A DNA stretch of 64,000 bases from JABJOR01 sp965603075. Its GTDB lineage: Bacteria; Pseudomonadota; Alphaproteobacteria; Rhodospirillales; Casp-alpha2. The DNA lies in assembly GCA_965603075.1 (NCBI GenBank), contig CBFDBO010000005.1, positions 1 to 64,000 of the forward strand. Reading direction: 5' to 3'. Under the pieces are notes generated by a model, which saw only the letters and a list, made by a program, of their open reading frames with translations, was not told the origin of the DNA and did not search any database. The position numbers and the translations under genes are program-made. Of this stretch, positions 1 to 8,657 are shown in pieces. Numbering within the stretch: the stretch's first letter is position 1; every line of letters begins with the position of its first letter.

Positions 1-84
1 TTTCTTTTAGCCCACCACAGATAGCGCCTTTCTTTTAGCCCACCACAGGTAGCGCCGTTCTTTTTGCCCACCACAGGTAGGCAA
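1..84. repeat. 28-bp tandem repeat, three units
   Basis: Three consecutive 28-bp units (1-28, 29-56, 57-84) share the core TCTTTTAGCCCACCACAG. The first two differ at one position in the core region; the third has TTTTTG for TTTTAG and diverges after base 80. The array covers the 3' end and stop codon of the BASS transporter gene. Because 28 is not a multiple of three, successive copies are read in different frames. The array may continue beyond the window start. Confidence 0.85.
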
Positions 85-910
85 GGGCGGTTGGGAACAT
101 GAGCAAGCTGTAGATCGCACCGGGGATCATCATGGTTTGGGAACCGACCAAGGTTACGGCCACAAAAATAGCCAAGGTCCCATTTTGCAAGCCACACTCT
201 AGCGTAATGGCCGTGCGCTGGGGCTGTCCCAATCCGGTGATTTTGCCGATTGAAATGGCAAGACCCAACATAATGATATTTAAAGCCAACGTAACAGGAC
301 CCGCTTGTTGGAAGTAACTGATCACGTTTTCTTTCTCGCTGACAATGGCGCCAATGATGATCACGGCAAATAAAACCGCCGCAATCACGCGGGCCTTTCG
401 TTCAAATTTTTCAGCAAAGACGGGCGCGAAGCGTTTGACCATCATGCCAATAATCACGGGCACCGTGGTAATGACAAAAACACCCACCACGGTTTTACCG
501 ATGGAAAGATCGGGTGCGGTTGCCGCGTCCATAAAATGCATAATCGAAAAGCTGACAATCAAGGGCAGGGTCACCACGGCAAGCACGCTGATAATCGCGG
601 TCATGGATACCGAAAGGGCGGTATCGCCGCGCGCCAAATAAGTCATCAAGTTGGAGGTTACCCCGCCCGGACACGCGGCAATAATCATCACGCCAACGGC
701 CAGTGCGGGCTCCAAGGTGAACAGGGACAATAAGCCAAAGGCTACCAAGGGCAAAACGATCACCTGGCTAACCGCGCCAATGAAAAAATCTTTGGGGTGC
801 ACGGCGACCCGCTTGAAATCCTTAAGGCTCAGTTCTAAGCCGACGGAGAACATGATGAAAGCCAATGACGCTGGCAATACGATTTGCGTAATGACGTTTC
901 CGTTTTCCAT
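35..910 (-). CDS. Bile acid:sodium symporter (BASS) family transporter
   Basis: Predicted inner-membrane secondary transporter of 291 residues, close to the usual family size, with about nine or ten hydrophobic segments. The family signature is visible: CPGGVTSNLMTYLARGD at residues 80-96, a sodium-site type motif, and ECGLQNGTLA near residues 239-248. BASS proteins import organic anions with sodium; the substrate cannot be read from sequence. It stands alone on the minus strand, 97 bp upstream of the next minus-strand gene. The last residues (ALPVVG and stop) are encoded by the second copy of a 28-bp tandem repeat read in a shifted frame, so the extreme C terminus is probably a recent slippage product. 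The family call is firm and the substrate unknown. Confidence 0.85.
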   Translation of the reverse strand: MENGNVITQIVLPASLAFIMFSVGLELSLKDFKRVAVHPKDFFIGAVSQVIVLPLVAFGLLSLFTLEPALAVGVMIIAACPGGVTSNLMTYLARGDTALSVSMTAIISVLAVVTLPLIVSFSIMHFMDAATAPDLSIGKTVVGVFVITTVPVIIGMMVKRFAPVFAEKFERKARVIAAVLFAVIIIGAIVSEKENVISYFQQAGPVTLALNIIMLGLAISIGKITGLGQPQRTAITLECGLQNGTLAIFVAVTLVGSQTMMIPGAIYSLLMFPTALAYLWWAKRTALPVVG

Positions 911-1007
911 AAAGAATGATCCCTTTTAAATTTAATCTTTGCGGTAGTTTAATTATTTCCACCTTAAATTCAAAATTTAATTTGTAAAACCTGCAAGTGA
1001 GACAGGC

Positions 1008-2210
1008 TTAGCGGTTACGGTATTGCACCAATCGCCACATCCATAACAGTACGGCAGTTCCAACAATAAACATGCCCCAATACAAAAAGTAGTGGGCTGT
1101 TGCGTCAAGTACAAAGGCCGTAGGTGATAGACACATCAACGTAGCTGAAACACCAACCATGACCTCCATATAAACCCGTGTCCGTCCCACATTATGATTA
1201 TTACACGCTCTTATGACCCGGCCACTAATAATGATACGACAAAACCAAACAAAGAAACCCATTGCGCCGTGAACAAACGCGAGACTTATAAAATCCGTAC
1301 AGTAGGAAAAAAGTATCGTCGAGGCACCGGCCAGAATAGCAAGGTAGTATTCAATATGGGGTCGATCAAATCTCTTGGCGACCATGCTCATGATGGCCGC
1401 TGCCGCCATGCCGCCAATCGCCCACCCGGCATCAACCATACCAAAAACATCGCTGCCTTGATGCAAATCGTCGCGAATAAAGGAAGACAATAAGGCATTT
1501 GTAAGCTGACCCACGGGCAGGGCCACAGCCGATAATAGCGCCAACATTTGAATGTCTTTATTGGTTTTAAATATCTCTAAACCTTCTTTAAAATCTGACC
1601 AGTATCCTCCAATTCCATTAGAATTGGTTTTGGCTACACCACCGGTAAGGAAGCAAGCAACACAAAGCAAAAGCGCCGATGCTATTGCACAGGCAAAAAA
1701 TCCATGACCCACAGATGTTTCGTTTATGAGTATACCAATCCCCGCCATGCCGCCCGCTTTGGATAGGGAGTTAAGGGTATTAGAACGGGCGACGATTTGT
1801 AATATAATATCGTCATCATCATCCTTAATCGCCTCGCGAATAATTCCATCAAAAGACCCACGGTACAATAACCGCGCACAACTGGCGACAAACACAGCAA
1901 GAAACAACCAAAAGATTGAAAAATCGGATGTGTTGAATATAAGAATGCCCAAACTCAGCATAGGTAAACCGATAAACATCTGACCTAAAATAATGAGGTG
2001 TTTACGTTTATATCGATCAATTACAACGCCGACCAATGGCCCCATTAGCATCATGGTCATGGCTTGAACAATAAAAATTTGACCAACAGTTGCCACACTG
2101 TTTGTAATAACCAGTGTGGACCAACCGATGCACCCTAAATAGGAGCCATAAGCAAGTCCGGAGAATAATTCCATGCAATAAAGCAGGTTAATTTCTTTAT
2201 TCTTTAACAC
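1008..2210 (-). CDS. MFS transporter (MFS_3/EntS-like)
   Basis: A 400-residue protein made of repeated hydrophobic segments, consistent with 12 transmembrane helices. The major facilitator loop between helices 2 and 3 is recognisable (GPLVGVVIDRYKRKHLI, about residues 57-73). The overall look resembles the MFS_3 group, which includes enterobactin exporter EntS and macrolide-efflux-like proteins, so export of a small molecule is plausible. The N terminus (MLKNKEINLLY) is basic and cytoplasmic. The gene sits alone between AT-rich intergenic stretches and looks more AT-rich than its neighbours, which might indicate acquisition. The substrate is not predictable. The 205-bp gap on its 5' side shows no feature I can support beyond AT-rich sequence. 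Confidence 0.8.
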   Translation of the reverse strand: MLKNKEINLLYCMELFSGLAYGSYLGCIGWSTLVITNSVATVGQIFIVQAMTMMLMGPLVGVVIDRYKRKHLIILGQMFIGLPMLSLGILIFNTSDFSIFWLFLAVFVASCARLLYRGSFDGIIREAIKDDDDDIILQIVARSNTLNSLSKAGGMAGIGILINETSVGHGFFACAIASALLLCVACFLTGGVAKTNSNGIGGYWSDFKEGLEIFKTNKDIQMLALLSAVALPVGQLTNALLSSFIRDDLHQGSDVFGMVDAGWAIGGMAAAAIMSMVAKRFDRPHIEYYLAILAGASTILFSYCTDFISLAFVHGAMGFFVWFCRIIISGRVIRACNNHNVGRTRVYMEVMVGVSATLMCLSPTAFVLDATAHYFLYWGMFIVGTAVLLWMWRLVQYRNR

Positions 2211-2415
2211 CCCTAGCCCCTCGCTACTATAAAATTATTCTAAAACAACTAATGAGATATGTGAGATGTATAGTAAAGATATAAATTCAATTTTTAGTGG
2301 ATGATCTATTTATTAACTGCCTTAAAATATGGGGTGTTAGTCGTAAAATATTATGCGTTATGAAGAGAGAGAGAGTATGACCGGCTGTTAATTTAAACAA
2401 GAAAGTAAGAGCGGA

Positions 2416-3279
2416 TTAGTCAGGGGTGTTTTGCGGCTTGGCTGAAATCTTAAATGGGCTTTTCCCGTCGGCCACCGTAATATCAATTTCATTGTCGGTC
2501 AGTAACTTTGCCAGATCATCAGGGGGCATTTTATCGGTGACCAGTTCGTCGATTTGGGAAAGCTCGCATAATCGCAAGGGGGCTTTTCGCCCGAATTTTC
2601 TGGAATCCGCCGCGATGTAGGTTCGTTCGCATTGTTTTGTGATGGCGCGGGCGAATTCGGCTTCGCATAGGTGGTGGATCAGGAAGCCTTTTGTGGGGTG
2701 CAGGGCGGCGGCGGAGAATATGGCGCTTTGCACTTCAAATTTTTTAACAAATTCCAAGGTTTCTGGTCCGAAGGCCCCGCCGTTATGGTTGAGCAATTCG
2801 CCCCCCGCCATAAACACCCGGTTGCCCGGCTTGGTGGCGAGAATGCCGGCGATGATCACCGAATTTGTCACCACCAATAAATTCTCGTGATTGGTGAGCG
2901 CGTGGGCAATATAGGCGGTGGTGGAGCTGTTATCCAAAATAAGTGACTCGCCGTTTTTGATCTGGCTGGCGATCTTGGCGGCGATGCGTTGTTTGGCCTC
3001 TCGGCCCTCGTTCATGCGTAAAGGAAAGGCGGGCTCTGTTCCGCCGCTGGGCATCATCACGCCACCGCGAATTTTTTCAACTAACCCTTGCGAGACCAAT
3101 GATTTAACATTTCGGCGAATGGTCTCGTCCGATACGTTTAATTGCTTGGCGAGGTCGGTGATACTGCACGAGCCATTGGTATTGGAACTGGTGCTGGCAC
3201 TGGTATTGGTGCGCACGGCATCCAGGATATCAGCTTGTCGTTTATTCGATAAGATTGTTGGTGGTGGTTGGCTGTTCAT
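2416..3279 (-). CDS. DeoR/GlpR-family transcriptional regulator
   Basis: The protein has an N-terminal winged helix-turn-helix (QADILDAV, then ITDLAKQLNVSDETIRRNVKSL) followed by the DeoR sugar-phosphate sensor domain (SLILDNSSTTAYIAHAL, LLVVTNS, VFMAGGEL, AADSRKFG). These regulators bind phosphorylated metabolites in the sensor domain, which fits a neighbouring operon carrying three kinase-like genes. The frame is open further upstream (GTG at 3336, ATG at 3327 and 3300). I prefer the ATG at 3279 because the extra residues lack DeoR character and the 3327 start would lie inside the presumed operator at 3318-3361; none of the starts has a strong Shine-Dalgarno site. It is divergent from the catabolic operon at 3416 and probably controls it. 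A run of Ser, Thr and Asn before the HTH is unusual. Confidence 0.85.
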   Translation of the reverse strand: MNSQPPPTILSNKRQADILDAVRTNTSASTSSNTNGSCSITDLAKQLNVSDETIRRNVKSLVSQGLVEKIRGGVMMPSGGTEPAFPLRMNEGREAKQRIAAKIASQIKNGESLILDNSSTTAYIAHALTNHENLLVVTNSVIIAGILATKPGNRVFMAGGELLNHNGGAFGPETLEFVKKFEVQSAIFSAAALHPTKGFLIHHLCEAEFARAITKQCERTYIAADSRKFGRKAPLRLCELSQIDELVTDKMPPDDLAKLLTDNEIDITVADGKSPFKISAKPQNTPD

Positions 3280-3317
3280 AGAGCGAATCATAAGGGTCAT
3301 CGGGCGAAAAGCAATAG

Positions 3318-3361
3318 TTTTCCACATAAATACCACGTTTATTGTTGATTAATGTGGAAAA
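3318..3361. promoter_or_regulatory. Candidate operator: TTTTCCACAT inverted repeat
   Basis: TTTTCCACAT (3318-3327) is matched perfectly in inverted form by ATGTGGAAAA (3352-3361), with 24 bp between the arms. It lies in the divergent region between the DeoR-type regulator gene and the first kinase gene, so it is the natural candidate for the regulator's binding site. The arms also resemble DnaA boxes with one mismatch (TTATCCACA). A second, looser symmetric pair (CCACG/CGTGG) overlaps it. Confidence 0.45.
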
Positions 3362-3415
3362 CACGTGGCATTATTGGGTATAATTAAGCGCTTATGTGAA
3401 ATTGTGAGGTTTTAG

Positions 3416-4321
3416 ATGGGATCAGCAACCGTAACACCGAGCGACAAAGCCCGTACCTTACCGTGTTGGCGTGGTCCTGTTACGCCCGTGCCGCTGGCCG
3501 GTGGGATTACCAATACAAATTTTGTTGTCGAGGACGCGGGGGCTAAATACGTTGTTCGCATCGGCGATGATATTCCGGTTCATGGTGTTATGCGGTTTAA
3601 TGAATTATCCGCCAGTCGTGCGGCCCACAGTGCGGGGCTGTCCCCGGCGGTCATTCATCATGAACCCGGCGCGTTGGTCTTGGACTTTGTCGAAAGCAAG
3701 ACCTTTGATCCTGCGGATGTGCGAAAGCCTGAGAATTTAGCGCGAATAATCCCCATCATTAAAAGTGTTCACCATGATGTGCCGAATTTTTTAGAAGGTC
3801 CGTCGTTGGTGTTTTGGGTGTTTCAGGTTCTGCGTGATTACCGTCGAAGCCTGCGCGTTGGCGGTAGTCGGATGATCCCTGAGCTTGGGCGATTGGAAAA
3901 AGTCGCCGATGAATTGGAAGCAGCCGTTGGTCCCATCGATATGGTTTTTGGTCACAATGATTTATTGGCGGCGAATTTTTTGGATGACGAGTCGCGTCTG
4001 TGGATTATCGATTGGGATTACGCGGGGTTTAACAGCCCGTTATTCGATCTTGCCAATCTGGCATCCAACAACGAATTCAATGAAGACCAAGAACGCAGCA
4101 TGCTGGCGTTATACTTCAATGAGTCCGACAACAAACCCCTCAGCGGGACGCTGTGGAATTCTTATGGGGCTATGAAATGTGCGTCGCTGTTGCGTGAGGC
4201 CATGTGGAGCATGATTTCAGAACTTCATTCCAGCCTTGATTTTGATTTCGAAGCCTATACCACAGAAAACCTTGAACGGTTTGAAGGTGTATTTGAACAC
4301 TATAAAATCAACAAAAAATAA
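3416..4321 (+). CDS. Choline-kinase-like phosphotransferase (APH family), first copy
   Basis: A 301-residue soluble kinase of the aminoglycoside phosphotransferase/choline kinase fold. The nucleotide-loop motif GGITNTNFVV is at residues 29-38, the catalytic loop HNDLLAAN at 180-187 (catalytic Asp182, metal-binding Asn187), and the metal aspartate Asp199 in IIDWDY. The context most resembles LicA-like choline/ethanolamine kinases, but the family also phosphorylates other hydroxyl compounds. GAGG about ten bases before the ATG supports the start. First gene of the catabolic operon and divergent from the DeoR-type regulator. It is less similar to the other two kinases in this operon than they are to each other. 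The kinase-fold call is strong and the substrate unknown. Confidence 0.85.
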   Translation: MGSATVTPSDKARTLPCWRGPVTPVPLAGGITNTNFVVEDAGAKYVVRIGDDIPVHGVMRFNELSASRAAHSAGLSPAVIHHEPGALVLDFVESKTFDPADVRKPENLARIIPIIKSVHHDVPNFLEGPSLVFWVFQVLRDYRRSLRVGGSRMIPELGRLEKVADELEAAVGPIDMVFGHNDLLAANFLDDESRLWIIDWDYAGFNSPLFDLANLASNNEFNEDQERSMLALYFNESDNKPLSGTLWNSYGAMKCASLLREAMWSMISELHSSLDFDFEAYTTENLERFEGVFEHYKINKK

Positions 4322-4342
4322 AACCAACAGGAAATAACCACC

Positions 4343-6787
4343 ATGACGAACCTTCCTTCCCATGCCCGCGTTGTTATTATTGGCGGCGGTATTATTGGTT
4401 GCAGTACAGCGTATCACCTAGCCAAGTTGGGGTGGAGCGATGTTGTGTTGCTCGAGAAACATAAACTGACCAGTGGCTCGACTTTTCATGCCGCAGGCTT
4501 AGTAGGGCAGCTTCGCAGCAGCGCTAATATCACCCAATTATTGAAATACAGTGTGGAGCTTTATAACACGTTGGAAGCTGAAACCGGTCTTGGCACGGGT
4601 TGGAAAATGAATGGTGGCCTGAGGCTAGCCTGTAATAAAGAACGCATGATCGAAATCGAACGCCAAGCCACAATGGCGCAAAGTTTTGGTTTGGAAATGG
4701 ATATGCTGACCCCACAGCAGGCACAAGATTTATGGCCGCTGATGGATATCTCCGACGTGGCGGGGGCGGCGTTTTTGCCCACCGACGGACAGGCTAATCC
4801 CTCTGATATTACCCAAGCTCTTGCCAAGGGTGCGCGCAATGGTGGCGCTCAAATTATCGAAGAATGTACCGTGAGCGGTATTACGATTAAGGACGGTCGC
4901 GCCACGGGCGTAACCACCGATCTGGGCGATATCGCTTGTGAAATTGTGGTGAACTGTGGTGGGCAATGGGCGGGTGAAATTGGCCGCATGGCGGGTGTCT
5001 GTGTGCCGCTGTGTTCGGTTGAGCACCAGTATATGATCACCGAGGCCATTGAAGGAATTACCAGCGATTTACCCACCTTGCGCGATCCGGATCGATTGAC
5101 CTATTTCAAAGAAGATGTAGGTGGTTTGGTTATGGGCGGGTATGAGCCAAATCCCATCGCGTGGGCGGAACAAGGAATTCCAGAGGGCTTTAATTTCACC
5201 CTGCTCGATTCCAATTGGGATCATTTTGAACAGCTTATGGAGCATGCTTTGGTTCGGGTCCCTGCTTTAGAAAATGCGGGCATTAAAACCCTCACCAATG
5301 GTCCTGAATCATTTACGCCCGATGGTAATTTTATTTTGGGTGAAGCGCCTGAATTGGATAATTTCTATGTGGGCGCTGGATTTAACGCCTTTGGTATTGC
5401 CTCGGGTGGTGGGGCGGGAAAAGCGCTCGCCGAATGGATTGTCGGGGGGGAGCCGAGCCTCGATTTATGGCCCGTGGATATTCGCCGTTTTGGCAAACAT
5501 CACAATGACCAGAATTGGGTGCGCACCCGGACGCTGGAATTATATGGCAAACACTACACCATGGGCTGGCCCCATGAAGAACACGAAAGCGCGCGACCCG
5601 TTTGGACGTCTGCGCTGTATCAAGAAATGAAAAAAGCCGGTGGTTGTTTTGGCGAAAAAATGGCATGGGAACGTCCCAACTGGTTTGCCCCAGAGGGGGT
5701 GACACCCAAGGACGAATACTCGTTTGGTCGGCAAAACTGGTTTGAGCATGTGGGCAATGAGCATAAAGCGGTTCGGGAGCGCGTAGGGCTGTTCGACCAA
5801 AGTTCATTTGCTAAGTTTATGATCTCGGGTCCGGACGCTGAAAAAACCCTCAGCTGGATTTGCGCCAACGATGTAGATAAAGCACCCGGATCGTTAATTT
5901 ATACTCAAATGCTGAATTCTCGGGGCGGTATTGAATGTGATTTAACCGTTGCCAGATTGACTGAAGACAAATTCTATCTGGTTACGGGAACGGGTTACCG
6001 CACCCACGATTTCAGTTGGATAAAACGCAACATTCCAGAGCACGCGGATGTCACGTTGGAAGACATCACCGATGATTATTGTACCCTGTCTCTCATGGGG
6101 CCACGGGCGCGGGATGTTTTTACACAAATAACTTGTACAATTGTTTCACGTGAAACATTTCCCTTCGGAACATGCCAAGAACTTACCATATCTGGTGCCC
6201 CGGTCATGGCGCTACGCATTACCTATGTTGGTGAATTGGGGTGGGAGCTTCATTTTCCCATCGAATATGCCTTGCCCGTCTATCAAGCCATCATGGCGGC
6301 GGGGGAAGAATTTGGTATTACCAATGCGGGATATCGTTCCATTGAGAGTCTAAGATTGGAAAAAGGCTACCGGGCGTGGTCGTCTGATATTGGGCCGGAT
6401 TATTCGCCTTTTGAATCGGGACTTGGGTGGGCTGTGAAATTAAACAGCAACACCCCCTTTATGGGGCGCGAAGCGGCGCAAAAAATGAAAGATAGCGTAA
6501 AACTTAAGCAACTAGCGTGTTTCACCATAGATGATCCCGATGTCGTTTTGCTGGGCCGCGAAACTATTTACCGAAACGGTGAGCGGGTTGGTTGGTTGAG
6601 CAGTGGGGGTTGGGGGTATACGGTTGAAAAGAATATCGGATTTGGTTATGTGCGTAATCCTGATGGTGTGACCAAAGAATATTTGGCATCAGGAAATTAC
6701 GAGCTTGATATTGCAACCATACGCGTACCCTGTACCATTCAATTTGGTGCTCTCGTTGATCCAAAGATGGAACGTGTAAAAGCTTAA
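4343..6787 (+). CDS. Dimethylglycine/sarcosine dehydrogenase-like FAD oxidoreductase with GcvT domain
   Basis: An 814-residue two-module enzyme. Residues about 10-390 form a DAO-type FAD domain: dinucleotide motif GGGIIGCSTAYHLA near residue 15, then STFHAAGLVGQLR, where the histidine corresponds to the covalent-flavin position of dimethylglycine and sarcosine dehydrogenases. The C-terminal half is a GcvT-like tetrahydrofolate-binding module (for example YVGELGWELHFP and GYRSIESLRLEKGYRAW). Known relatives oxidatively demethylate N-methyl amines and hand the one-carbon unit to tetrahydrofolate as methylene-THF. AGGAAAT precedes the ATG. It lies 21 bp after the first kinase gene and 30 bp before the second, so it is surely in the same operon. 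A 16-bp parS palindrome lies inside the coding sequence and encodes V-S-R-E-T. The exact substrate is unknown. Confidence 0.85.
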   Translation: MTNLPSHARVVIIGGGIIGCSTAYHLAKLGWSDVVLLEKHKLTSGSTFHAAGLVGQLRSSANITQLLKYSVELYNTLEAETGLGTGWKMNGGLRLACNKERMIEIERQATMAQSFGLEMDMLTPQQAQDLWPLMDISDVAGAAFLPTDGQANPSDITQALAKGARNGGAQIIEECTVSGITIKDGRATGVTTDLGDIACEIVVNCGGQWAGEIGRMAGVCVPLCSVEHQYMITEAIEGITSDLPTLRDPDRLTYFKEDVGGLVMGGYEPNPIAWAEQGIPEGFNFTLLDSNWDHFEQLMEHALVRVPALENAGIKTLTNGPESFTPDGNFILGEAPELDNFYVGAGFNAFGIASGGGAGKALAEWIVGGEPSLDLWPVDIRRFGKHHNDQNWVRTRTLELYGKHYTMGWPHEEHESARPVWTSALYQEMKKAGGCFGEKMAWERPNWFAPEGVTPKDEYSFGRQNWFEHVGNEHKAVRERVGLFDQSSFAKFMISGPDAEKTLSWICANDVDKAPGSLIYTQMLNSRGGIECDLTVARLTEDKFYLVTGTGYRTHDFSWIKRNIPEHADVTLEDITDDYCTLSLMGPRARDVFTQITCTIVSRETFPFGTCQELTISGAPVMALRITYVGELGWELHFPIEYALPVYQAIMAAGEEFGITNAGYRSIESLRLEKGYRAWSSDIGPDYSPFESGLGWAVKLNSNTPFMGREAAQKMKDSVKLKQLACFTIDDPDVVLLGRETIYRNGERVGWLSSGGWGYTVEKNIGFGYVRNPDGVTKEYLASGNYELDIATIRVPCTIQFGALVDPKMERVKA
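6142..6157. other. parS: parS centromere site (ParB binding)
   Basis: The 16-bp sequence TGTTTCACGTGAAACA is a perfect palindrome identical to the chromosomal parS consensus bound by ParB in alphaproteobacteria such as Caulobacter. It is the only exact copy I noticed in the window. It lies inside the dimethylglycine-dehydrogenase-like gene. parS sites normally cluster near the replication origin, so this suggests an origin-proximal location. Confidence 0.8.
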
Positions 6788-6817
6788 AATCAAAGCTTAA
6801 AATGAGGAAGAGTTATA

Positions 6818-7729
6818 ATGGAAAACGCACGCGCGCAATTAAACCGAATACCGGTTTTTCAAGGTCAGGAAGATCGCGTTACATTGGAACGTCTTGGCGG
6901 TCTGACCAATCTGGTTTACCGAGCGGTATTTGATGGAAAAGATTATATTCTAAGATTAGCCGGCGAGGGGACGGAAGATTACATTGACCGTAAAGTCGAA
7001 GGCCACAATGCCAAGGTCGCGGCCGGCGCAGGTGTATCAGCCGACGTCTTATTTTTCGATGACAGCGATGGTTTGATGTTGGCATCTTTCATTCCCGGCG
7101 AAACCATGAGCCCAGAATTATTCCAATCTACCCAAGGGGCACCAAACCGAGCGGCGCTGGCGTTTCGGGCTATGCACAATTGTGATCAGCCTTTTGAATT
7201 TCGATTTGAATTGTTTAGTATGATCGATGATTACCTGAAAATCCTCAATGATTTAGGGGCAACGTTACCGGATGGTTATCATGATGTTGTACGCGATGCA
7301 GACACCGTGCGCCGCGCACTTGATGCCCACCCTGCAAAATTAGCGCCCTGTCATTGTGATCCGTTGTGCGAAAATTTTATCGATGATGGCGAGAAAATGT
7401 GGATCGTCGATTGGGAATATTCCGGCATGAATGACCCGCTGTGGGATTTGGGGGATTTATCCGTCGAAGCAGGATTTAGCGACGCGCAAGACGCAGAAAT
7501 GTTGGCGGCTTATTTTGGCGCCCCCCCTACGGACGCGCAATATGGTCGCATGGTAATTTATAAAGCCATGTGTGATTTGTTATGGACGCTATGGGGCTTG
7601 ATCCAACATGCCAATGACAATCCTGTGGATGATTTTTGGGCTTACGCCGTTGGTCGGTTTGAGCGCTGCAAATCATTAATGAACACACCTGAATTTGATA
7701 AGTATCTGAAAGCTGTTGAAAAAGGTTGA
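6818..7729 (+). CDS. Choline-kinase-like phosphotransferase, second copy
   Basis: A 303-residue APH/choline-kinase fold protein. The motif RLGGLTNLVYR lies near residue 27, the catalytic loop HCDPLCENF starts at His179 (Asp181 catalytic, Asn186 metal), and Asp198 lies in IVDWEYSGMNDPLWDL. The sequence from the HxD motif onward is typical of choline/ethanolamine kinases. GAGGAAG precedes the ATG. The next kinase gene starts on its stop codon (TGATG), so the two are translationally coupled. Both share long blocks such as ERLGGLTNLVYR, CENFIDDG and the DWE-S-MNDP segment, which points to a tandem duplication. All catalytic residues are intact, so it should be active; the substrate is not known. 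Confidence 0.85.
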   Translation: MENARAQLNRIPVFQGQEDRVTLERLGGLTNLVYRAVFDGKDYILRLAGEGTEDYIDRKVEGHNAKVAAGAGVSADVLFFDDSDGLMLASFIPGETMSPELFQSTQGAPNRAALAFRAMHNCDQPFEFRFELFSMIDDYLKILNDLGATLPDGYHDVVRDADTVRRALDAHPAKLAPCHCDPLCENFIDDGEKMWIVDWEYSGMNDPLWDLGDLSVEAGFSDAQDAEMLAAYFGAPPTDAQYGRMVIYKAMCDLLWTLWGLIQHANDNPVDDFWAYAVGRFERCKSLMNTPEFDKYLKAVEKG

Positions 7730-8628
7730 TGGAAAACATTCATTCATATTTACGTAAAATTCCGTTGTTTAAAAACCACGAAAAATCCGCCATTGTTGAA
7801 AGATTGGGGGGGCTGACCAATCTTGTTTATAGGATTGAGTTGGATGGCGAAAAATATGTGCTGCGCATTCCCGGGCAAGGTTCTGAAAATCTAGTTGACC
7901 GAATTGCGGAGAAACAAACGCTGCAACAAATATCCAAATGCGGCATAACGGCTGAACTGCATTATTATGATGATGACAGTATTATGGTAACAAAATTTAT
8001 CCCCGGCACCACGGCCAGCCCGAAACATTTCACGAATACGCCCGGTGCAATTGAACGGGCAGCGCGGGTTATTAAATCGGTTCATCAAAGTGATCAGGTA
8101 TTTAAAAATAAATTTAGGACGTTTGATTTTATTGCCGAGTATCAAATGCATCTGCGCAATGCGGGGGTGGTTTATCCAGATGGCTTTGGCTCGATAATCG
8201 CCAAAATAAAACCCATTGAACAAGCCTTGACTAAAAATCCTGTAGCGTTCTTACCAAGCCATTGTGATTTGGCATGCGAGAATTTTATTGATGACGGTAT
8301 GAGAACTTGGCTGGTCGATTGGGAATTTTCCGCCATGAATGATCCTATGTGGGATTTAAGTTATTTATCGGTGGAAGGCAATTTTACCCAAGCACAGGAT
8401 CAGGATTTAATGGGGGCGTATTTTGGAACGATTTTAAACAAATCTCAACAAGGGCGGTTCGTTGTATATAAGTCATTATGTCTTTTAATATCAATGCTTT
8501 GGGAGATGATCCAGCAAGCAAATGGCAATCCCGCAGATGATTTTAAAAGCGCTGCTCAAAAGCGATTTAAACAATGCAAAAAGGTGATGGATTCTCCTGA
8601 ATTTGCAAACTATGTTGCTGCCATATAA
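7729..8628 (+). CDS. Choline-kinase-like phosphotransferase, third copy
   Basis: A 299-residue paralogue of the preceding gene, starting at the ATG that overlaps its stop codon (TGATG) with AAAAAGG upstream. Catalytic loop HCDLACENFIDDG starts at His178 (Asp180, Asn185), and the metal aspartate is Asp197 in LVDWEFSAMNDPMWDL. Compared with the second copy it looks more lysine-rich and AT-rich, suggesting divergence after duplication. The 1-bp overlap implies coordinated amounts, so a heteromer or two related substrates are possible; that is inference. Intact catalytic residues argue against a decayed copy. Confidence 0.85.
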   Translation: MENIHSYLRKIPLFKNHEKSAIVERLGGLTNLVYRIELDGEKYVLRIPGQGSENLVDRIAEKQTLQQISKCGITAELHYYDDDSIMVTKFIPGTTASPKHFTNTPGAIERAARVIKSVHQSDQVFKNKFRTFDFIAEYQMHLRNAGVVYPDGFGSIIAKIKPIEQALTKNPVAFLPSHCDLACENFIDDGMRTWLVDWEFSAMNDPMWDLSYLSVEGNFTQAQDQDLMGAYFGTILNKSQQGRFVVYKSLCLLISMLWEMIQQANGNPADDFKSAAQKRFKQCKKVMDSPEFANYVAAI

Positions 8629-8657
8629 TGGCATCTTGATTTGAAAAGGATCTTATA

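Noticed and set aside
1..84. CRISPR array
   Set aside because: The units are contiguous with no spacers, and lie in coding sequence.
3318..3361. Replication origin with DnaA boxes
   Set aside because: Only two near-matches to the DnaA box in a short gap, with no AT-rich unwinding region or other boxes; a regulator operator is simpler.
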